From assembly GCA_017529165.1 (NCBI GenBank), contig JAFXNY010000089.1, positions 1 through 11,323 of the forward strand: DNA of 11,323 bases, given 5' to 3'. Made by a program: the position numbers and the translations under genes. Below the pieces are notes generated by a model, which was not told the DNA's origin, searched no databases, and was given only the letters and a program-made list of their open reading frames with translations. Source of the DNA: Clostridia bacterium (GTDB lineage: Bacteria; Bacillota_A; Clostridia; Oscillospirales; Acutalibacteraceae). Positions 6,879 through 11,323 of this stretch are shown in pieces (the first letter of the stretch is position 1; the number at the start of each line of letters is the position of its first letter).

Positions 6879-7280
6879 TTAAGATTTTTTAACTATTTCA
6901 CGCCAGTCAAGGTCGCCTCTCTCAAGACCGTGAATTAGCATTTCCGCAGTTGCTATGTTGGTGGCAACAGGTATGCAGTGAACATCACAAAGTCTAAGGA
7001 GTGATGCCTCATCCGGCTCGTGGGGCTTGGGATTGAGTGGATCACGGAATAAAAGCAACATATCTATTTCATCGCATCCTATTCTTGAGGCAATTTGCTG
7101 TGAACCGCCCTGTGAGCCGGCTAAAAACTTAGTTATTTGTAAACCCGTTGCCTCCGATACCGTTTTGCCTGTAGTTCCGGTGGCAACAAGTGTGTGGTGA
7201 CTGAGTATTCCGCAGTATGCAATACAAAACTGTACCATAAGTTCCTTTTTTGCATCGTGGGCTATAAGTGCTATTGTCAT
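6879..7280 (-). CDS. mgsA: Methylglyoxal synthase MgsA, with Ser at the catalytic Asp position
   Basis: The family converts dihydroxyacetone phosphate to methylglyoxal and phosphate, a bypass that relieves sugar-phosphate overload. The 133-aa protein is clearly homologous: MTIALIAHD (1-9), phosphate-binding ATGTTG (33-38), FRDPLNPKPHEPD (78-90) and IPVATNIATAE (103-113). Aligned by eye with the E. coli enzyme, His8, Asp80, His87 and Asp90 match His19, Asp91, His98 and Asp101. However, the catalytic Asp71 of GGDQQ is Ser60 (GGSQQ, reverse strand near 7101-7103). It may therefore be altered or inactive in the classical reaction. The ATG at 7278-7280 is chosen because AAAGGAG lies 6 bases upstream and the protein then begins exactly as its homologues do; an upstream start would add 19 unrelated residues overlapping minD. 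It sits 19 bp after minD and 15 bp before hisS. Confidence 0.93.
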   Translation of the reverse strand: MTIALIAHDAKKELMVQFCIAYCGILSHHTLVATGTTGKTVSEATGLQITKFLAGSQGGSQQIASRIGCDEIDMLLLFRDPLNPKPHEPDEASLLRLCDVHCIPVATNIATAEMLIHGLERGDLDWREIVKKS

Positions 7281-7286
7281 AATTTT

Positions 7287-7293
7287 CTCCTTT
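7287..7293 (-). promoter_or_regulatory. Shine-Dalgarno site fixing the mgsA start
   Basis: Reverse-strand AAAGGAG, 6 bases before the ATG at 7278-7280. It lies in the 19-bp gap after the minD stop and argues against the longer reading frame that starts upstream. Confidence 0.85.
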
Positions 7294-7299
7294 CGAGGG

Positions 7300-8025
7300 T
7301 CATATCTTTTTAAGGTGTGGCAGTCGAATGTCCTCACCTTGTATTCTTTTAATTATACGGTCAAAAGCTTTAAGCGCTTTGCCTTTGGGTTTTAATTTGT
7401 GGGTCGAGCTTATAAGTAAAAGCTCACTGTCCGCCGGAACTATGCCGATAAGCTGAGTAAGAGAAGTATCTATTATATCGTCTATATTCTTATACATTCC
7501 GCATTTTATCATATCATAATCAAAACGGTTTATGATAAGACGGGGAGGTATACTTGATTTTATACCGCCCGAAATCACGGCGGCATCTCTCACAGATATC
7601 GGGTCAGCACCTGATACGATTAAAAATACGGCGTCACTGAAAATATTATAATTATCAAAATCTGCACCGGCAGGAAAATCTAAAATGATTATATCATATT
7701 TTTCTTTTGCTTTATCTACTAATAGCTTGAGCTTTGAAAAGTCAATATCTTTTACACCCGATGACGCCGGTATTACCCGAATGTTTTCGTAATATAAAGA
7801 CTTATATGCCGCTTTGCTTATATCATTATCTTTCAGTGCGTCCGAGAGGTCAAAAACCACGCTCTCTTCAATGCCGAATATTAAATCAAGGCAACGAAGA
7901 CCGCAGTCAAGGTCAATGAGCAGAACACTTTTACCTGATAGCGCCGCCGCAATGCCGAGCGCTGAAGAAATGGTAGATTTGCCGGTACCGCCTTTACCTG
8001 ATACGGTACAAATCGTAATGCTCAT
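7300..8025 (-). CDS. minD: MinD-like septum-positioning ATPase (short, no minC/minE beside it)
   Basis: A ParA/MinD-family ATPase of 241 aa. It has the deviant Walker A GKGGTGKST (10-18), DLDCGLRCLDLIFGIE (38-53, the MinD form of the D-x-D-x-GLRNLD block), VIPASSG (84-90), IIILDFPAG (112-120), SVRDA (144-148), and LIINRFDYDMIKCGM (163-177) followed by IDDIID and IGIVPADSE. These favour MinD over FlhG or ParA. In rod-shaped bacteria MinD recruits MinC to block polar septa. The protein is about 20-25 residues shorter than common MinDs and ends soon after QGEDIRLPHLKKI, with no clear terminal amphipathic membrane-targeting helix. The ATG at 8023-8025 is supported by AGAGGTG 5 bases upstream; a GTG at 8053-8055 would add ten residues. 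A promoter lies just upstream. Confidence 0.9.
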   Translation of the reverse strand: MSITICTVSGKGGTGKSTISSALGIAAALSGKSVLLIDLDCGLRCLDLIFGIEESVVFDLSDALKDNDISKAAYKSLYYENIRVIPASSGVKDIDFSKLKLLVDKAKEKYDIIILDFPAGADFDNYNIFSDAVFLIVSGADPISVRDAAVISGGIKSSIPPRLIINRFDYDMIKCGMYKNIDDIIDTSLTQLIGIVPADSELLLISSTHKLKPKGKALKAFDRIIKRIQGEDIRLPHLKKI

Positions 8026-8030
8026 TTTCT

Positions 8031-8037
8031 CACCTCT
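8031..8037 (-). promoter_or_regulatory. Shine-Dalgarno site fixing the minD start
   Basis: Reverse-strand AGAGGTG (continuing GAGGTGA), 5 bases before the ATG at 8023-8025. It places the start directly before the Walker A region, as in other MinD proteins. Confidence 0.82.
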
Positions 8038-8045
8038 GAACAATG

Positions 8046-8074
8046 ATTTTATCACAAAACAAATATACTGTCAA
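8046..8074 (-). promoter_or_regulatory. Near-consensus sigma-A promoter upstream of minD
   Basis: On the reverse strand, a perfect -35 TTGACA (8069-8074) and -10 TAAAAT (8046-8051) are spaced by 17 bases. The -35 contains the mrdA stop codon TGA (8071-8073). The predicted start, near 8039, leaves a leader of about 14 nt holding only the Shine-Dalgarno site. This probably gives minD-mgsA-hisS-aspS a transcript separate from the mre genes. Confidence 0.82.
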
Positions 8075-10044
8075 TCAAGAACGGTATATGGCATAGGGTC
8101 CTCTTTGTTATTTTCATCCGAGAAGAAGCAATAGTCTAAAATGTTTCTTACAATATTGCCCGAGGTAAAACTCGAATGTCCGTGCTCAAGAACCACTGAA
8201 ATCGCAATTTTTGGGTTATCATAGGGGGCAAACACTATGAATGTGCTGTGGTCGGCACCGCTGTTTGTTTGCGAGGTTCCGGTTTTGCCACCTATTTTTA
8301 TCGGATAATCGCCAAGGGCGGCACGACCCGTACCGTCAACCGTAACAGAGAGCATACCTTCTTTGATTGCATTGATGTTTTCGGGTTTTATAGAAACCTT
8401 GTTTACAACTTCCGGCTTACATTCGTTATAAACCTTTTTAAGGTCATAGGAAACAATTTTGTCAATAAGCGTTGCTCTGTAATGCGTACCGCCGTTTGCA
8501 AATGTAGCCACATAATTTGCCATTTGAAGCGGGGTGAATGCATTAAGCTGACCGATGGATATCTGAAGCGTATCGCCGCCGAAGCCGTCTGTAGTGGGAT
8601 TTGATAGTATGCCTGCACTGTCATCAACCTCAACTCCGGTTTTAACACCTAAACCAAACTGCTTAAAATAATCTGTCAGTGTGGTGGCACCCACTCTTCT
8701 GCCAAGGTCAAAAAAGAAATAGTTACAGCTCTGTGCAAGCGCAGTTTTAAGATTCATAGTTCCGTGATAATGCATACATTTAGGCTTATAATCGTCAAAA
8801 TAATTATAAACCTGAGAGCAGAAAACTGTATCTCCTAATTTGTATTTGCCGGTTTCCAGCGCCGCCGTGGCAACAATCGGCTTTATTGTAGAGCCTATAG
8901 GATATACACCCTGGAAAGCCCTATTTGTAAGGGGTTTTGATTTATCGGCTAAAAGCTCATTATAGTTTTGAGACATTGTGGCTGAGTCGTATGTAGGGTA
9001 GTTTGCCGCACAAATAACTCCGGCAGTTTCAATATCTATTACAACCGCACTGCCTGCCGTAGCCGTACCGCCGGTGGCACGAAGATTTCTAACGGCACTC
9101 GAGAGCATATCCTGTGTTTTGCGCTGAATCTTGCTGTCCAGCGTTAAAACTATTGTTTTGCCAGATATCGGCTTTTTTGTTATCTTGCTGTCAACAATAT
9201 TTCCTTTGTTGTCCATATAATATGTAACTTCGCCGTCAGTTCCGTGCAGGTATTCTTCGCCCCATAGTTCAATACCGCTTTTGCCAACACGGTCATTAAA
9301 GGAATAGCCTTTTTCCTTGTATTTCTCCCAGTCCTCTTCGTAAATCGGGCCCACCGTTCCTATAAGGTTAACGGCGAGGGATGTATCGGTATATTGCCTG
9401 AAAGGCACTATATCTACCGAAACACCGTCTAAAAACAAGCCGAGTTCAGAGACCTTTCTCATAAGCTCTACCGGTATGTCCTCCGCAAATGTATAAGGGT
9501 ATGAAACCGAAAAATCGGATATATCCATACCGTATCTTGCCGCCATAATTGCACGCTGCTCGTCCGGCGTATAATCTTCGAGTGAATACTTTTCAACAAG
9601 CCTTGTAAAACAGTCCGAGCTTGTGGCAAAATGGGCAAGACCTAAGGTAGAGAGTAGCTTATCCGTATTATCTCCGTTGAAGTCAAACGGGGCGGTTTTC
9701 TCCAACGGCAGTTTATCTATATAATCGCAGTTGTTTTCTGATAAAAGCGTTGTAAGCTGTAAAATAACATCGTTAAGGTTGTCTTTAACATACGCCTTAT
9801 TAAAAACAATATTATATCCGTCACGGTTTATAGCAATTTGCCTGCCGTAGCGGTCAAGTATCTCTCCTCTTGAGGCCTTTAATACAGAAGTGCGGACAAT
9901 AGTGCCGCCTTTTGCCGCAGAGGAATACTTTTTTGCATTTATAACCTGAATTGAATAAAGCCTGGCGGTATATACCAAAAGCACTATTACGAGAATTACA
10001 GACAGCACTGTTAGAGCCGTCTGTCTCTTTTTTGTAAAAGGCAC
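8071..10044 (-). CDS. mrdA: Penicillin-binding protein 2, elongasome transpeptidase (MrdA)
   Basis: A class B PBP of 657 aa that cross-links peptidoglycan during cell elongation. A short basic N-terminus precedes one membrane segment (about 9-28). The PBP dimer/pedestal domain follows (about 50-290), with KASRGEILDRYGR (56-68). The transpeptidase domain carries all three signature motifs: Ser385-T-I-Lys388 in YPIGSTIKP, SCN (439-441) and KTG (587-589) in GGKTGTSQT. The position between mreD and minD points to PBP2 (elongation) rather than FtsI/SpoVD; no C-terminal PASTA domain is present. The start is the GTG at 10042-10044 with GAGGTG 5 bases upstream, 18 bp after mreD. Its partner RodA is not seen in this window. 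Confidence 0.95.
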   Translation of the reverse strand: MPFTKKRQTALTVLSVILVIVLLVYTARLYSIQVINAKKYSSAAKGGTIVRTSVLKASRGEILDRYGRQIAINRDGYNIVFNKAYVKDNLNDVILQLTTLLSENNCDYIDKLPLEKTAPFDFNGDNTDKLLSTLGLAHFATSSDCFTRLVEKYSLEDYTPDEQRAIMAARYGMDISDFSVSYPYTFAEDIPVELMRKVSELGLFLDGVSVDIVPFRQYTDTSLAVNLIGTVGPIYEEDWEKYKEKGYSFNDRVGKSGIELWGEEYLHGTDGEVTYYMDNKGNIVDSKITKKPISGKTIVLTLDSKIQRKTQDMLSSAVRNLRATGGTATAGSAVVIDIETAGVICAANYPTYDSATMSQNYNELLADKSKPLTNRAFQGVYPIGSTIKPIVATAALETGKYKLGDTVFCSQVYNYFDDYKPKCMHYHGTMNLKTALAQSCNYFFFDLGRRVGATTLTDYFKQFGLGVKTGVEVDDSAGILSNPTTDGFGGDTLQISIGQLNAFTPLQMANYVATFANGGTHYRATLIDKIVSYDLKKVYNECKPEVVNKVSIKPENINAIKEGMLSVTVDGTGRAALGDYPIKIGGKTGTSQTNSGADHSTFIVFAPYDNPKIAISVVLEHGHSSFTSGNIVRNILDYCFFSDENNKEDPMPYTVLD

Positions 10045-10062
10045 ACTATCACCTCGCTTAAA

Positions 10063-10566
10063 CTAGATTTTAAAAAATAACCTTTTTTCCAAATAAAAGA
10101 AAGGAATAATAAAAACAGCCGTGTAAATTGCACTTGTCGCCGCAAAGCTGAAAAGATATGTAAAACTGCCCTTTATATCGCCTGCAAACGCAAATGTAAC
10201 AAGCCACCTTGCGGCAAAATAAAGTGCACAGCAAATAAGGCAGAGCGCCATTGCAGATTTGAGATTACGGTTAAAAAGATAATGAGAAAGTAGAGTAACT
10301 AAAAATGAAATTAGTGTAAGCGTTATCGCATTAAAGCCTATAGGTGTTGAGGATACGCTGTCTATAATAATGCCGAGCGCCATTCCGGTAAGCACTCCGG
10401 TAAGTTCATTTGAAAACATTATAATCGCTACCAAAAGAGCTAACGCCGAAAAAGCATTGGCATTGCCTATTTTCACAGAAATACCGCTGTAATGTAGAAT
10501 AATAAGAACAAAAAACAATAAGGCGTTGATTACAGCAACATATAAGGGTTTTTTGAGAGTTTTCAT
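10063..10566 (-). CDS. mreD: Rod shape-determining membrane protein MreD
   Basis: A small hydrophobic protein of 167 aa with about five predicted membrane segments (roughly 10-26, 40-60, 75-98, 105-125 and 135-160). The family block ELTGVLTGMALGIIIDSVSS is followed by TPIGFNAITLT, the MreD pattern of Gly-rich helix, Asp and PLG-like loop. MreD joins MreC and PBP2/RodA in the elongasome. The start is the ATG at 10564-10566, one base after the mreC TGA (10568-10570). This fits translational coupling, with an AGGA core 8 bases upstream. A longer frame from 10599 would overlap mreC and add 11 polar residues unlike the family. MreD is poorly conserved in sequence, so the assignment rests on topology, this motif and gene order. 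Confidence 0.92.
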   Translation of the reverse strand: MKTLKKPLYVAVINALLFFVLIILHYSGISVKIGNANAFSALALLVAIIMFSNELTGVLTGMALGIIIDSVSSTPIGFNAITLTLISFLVTLLSHYLFNRNLKSAMALCLICCALYFAARWLVTFAFAGDIKGSFTYLFSFAATSAIYTAVFIIPFFYLEKRLFFKI

Positions 10567-10567
10567 A

Positions 10568-11323
10568 TCAGTCGTCCTGCCCTGCAAGTTGTCCGTCAAA
10601 AGAGGTTATTACCATAACATCCCTGATTTCCGAGAAATCTACAAACGGCTTTACCTCGGCGTAAATAGAAGAGTTTACACTGTCTGTGCCGATATACTCT
10701 ATTGAGCCTACCAATAGACCGCCCGGGAACACACCCTCGCCGGAGGTTGATATATAATCGCCTATAGCCACAGCACTTGAGCGTGCTAGGTTTTTAAGCA
10801 CACACTTGTCATCCCTTGCAAACTCAAGTCTTCCGGTAATGAGTCCCGAATCTGAAGAACGGTTATCAATAGCGCCCAGCGTGATTGAGGGACTAAGTAT
10901 TGTTGTAACCTTGCAGGATGTAAGACCTACATCTGATATATACCCTACAAGTCCGGTGCTTGTTATAACAGGATCGTGCTTTTTAATACCAGACATTGAA
11001 CCTTTGTTTATTATAAAGCCTTTGTAAGGATCGTCAGAATCTTTAGCTATGAGATTTGCTGAAACAAACGAAAAATCGCTGTGTGCCTCTTTTATACCTA
11101 AATATTTTTTATATGTTTCATTTTGAGCGGATATCTCTTCGTAATCAGCCAGCTTTTCACGCAATTCGTCTATTTCGGCGGAAAGCTCGGCATTTTTTAT
11201 CATAAGGGCATTTCCACCGTTGTAAGCGGATACAAAATCACCTACAGCCTCACGAACCTTTGTTGCAGTTGCCCTGAACGGTTGCACAACAGAGCCTAAT
11301 ATATCGGTTTGCGGATCTATTCT
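10568..11323 (-). CDS. mreC: Rod shape-determining protein MreC (5' end outside the window)
   Basis: The visible part is 251 residues to the TGA at 10568-10570. The frame stays open to the window edge: the last 36 bases encode RIDPQTDILGSV, which joins smoothly to VQPFRATATKVREAVGDF. The GTG at 11285-11287 is therefore internal and not a start. Missing are the cytoplasmic N-terminus and the single membrane helix. What remains is the periplasm-facing part: a coiled coil (about residues 42-75 of the visible part, rich in Glu/Leu/Ala heptads) and the double beta-barrel domain. That domain includes GFIINKGSMSGIKKHDPVIT, GLVGYISDVG and the late FPGGLLVGSI block. MreC scaffolds PBP2, MreD and MreB for lateral wall synthesis. 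The ending GQLAGQDD is a short polar tail. mreB is expected just beyond the right edge. Confidence 0.95.
   Translation of the reverse strand, partial: RIDPQTDILGSVVQPFRATATKVREAVGDFVSAYNGGNALMIKNAELSAEIDELREKLADYEEISAQNETYKKYLGIKEAHSDFSFVSANLIAKDSDDPYKGFIINKGSMSGIKKHDPVITSTGLVGYISDVGLTSCKVTTILSPSITLGAIDNRSSDSGLITGRLEFARDDKCVLKNLARSSAVAIGDYISTSGEGVFPGGLLVGSIEYIGTDSVNSSIYAEVKPFVDFSEIRDVMVITSFDGQLAGQDD

Noticed and set aside
6882..6910. Possible promoter before hisS (TTGACT on the reverse strand at 6905-6910)
   Set aside because: At 17-bp spacing the -10 would be AAATCT, a poor match, and alternative spacings are no better.
6879..7337. Longer mgsA frame starting at 7337
   Set aside because: It would overlap minD and add 19 residues not found in the family. 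A strong AAAGGAG site and homologous N-terminus fit the ATG at 7280.
7300..8055. Longer minD frame starting with GTG at 8055
   Set aside because: The extra codons overlie the promoter -10 and Shine-Dalgarno site, and MinD proteins begin just before Walker A.
10063..10599. Longer mreD frame starting at 10599
   Set aside because: It overlaps the mreC end and adds a polar 11-residue N-terminus. The ATG at 10566 follows the mreC stop by one base and fits coupled translation.
10568..11287. GTG at 11285-11287 as the mreC start
   Set aside because: The frame continues upstream to the window edge and encodes typical MreC sequence (RIDPQTDILGSV), and the membrane helix is still missing. The gene is simply cut by the edge.
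1..11323. Mobile elements, CRISPR arrays, tRNA/rRNA genes, riboswitches
   Set aside because: I saw no transposase-like frame, regularly spaced direct repeats, CCA-ended cloverleaf or conserved riboswitch core. Nearly all sequence is accounted for by the protein genes.

Overview
This is a slightly AT-rich, densely packed chromosomal segment. It most likely comes from a Firmicute of the class Clostridia, perhaps an Oscillospirales/Ruminococcaceae-type gut anaerobe. The evidence is the mreC-mreD-mrdA-minD-mgsA gene order, the adjacent hisS-aspS pair, strong GGAGG/GAGGTG Shine-Dalgarno sites with some TTG and GTG starts, sigma-A-type promoters, and a GH25 lysozyme family typical of Clostridia. 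The lineage is inferred from gene content; there is no rRNA to confirm it.

Layout. (1) Positions 1-2047 (- strand) hold a short operon read leftwards: a family 2 glycosyltransferase, rmlD and the start of rmlB, which is cut by the window edge. Together they make dTDP-L-rhamnose and probably transfer a sugar to a cell-surface polysaccharide. (2) Positions 2048-2174 are the only sizeable intergenic region. They carry two back-to-back promoters, each with 17-bp spacing, one per direction. (3) Positions 2175-3704 (+) hold a membrane-anchored GH25 lysozyme-like protein with two tandem SH3-like repeats and a Ser/Asp/Glu-rich tail. (4) Positions 3703-3739 form a perfect bidirectional terminator whose A and T tracts contain parts of both flanking stop codons. 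(5) Positions 3738-11323 (-) are one long collinear cluster read leftwards: mreC (5' end outside the window), mreD, mrdA (PBP2), a minD-like gene, mgsA, hisS and aspS. The gaps are 1-45 bp.

The large cluster joins cell-elongation machinery (MreC, MreD, PBP2), a Min-type positioning ATPase, methylglyoxal synthase and two aminoacyl-tRNA synthetases. A near-consensus promoter overlaps the mrdA stop codon, so minD-mgsA-hisS-aspS can probably also be transcribed on its own. I see no mobile element, CRISPR array, tRNA or rRNA. The content is largely ordinary core genome, and I found no wholly new system.

The observations most worth a second look are: a methylglyoxal synthase with Ser where the catalytic Asp is expected; a solitary, short MinD without minC or minE beside it and without an obvious C-terminal membrane helix; eight paired cysteines in the HisRS insertion domain; and the economical overlaps of regulatory signals with stop codons.
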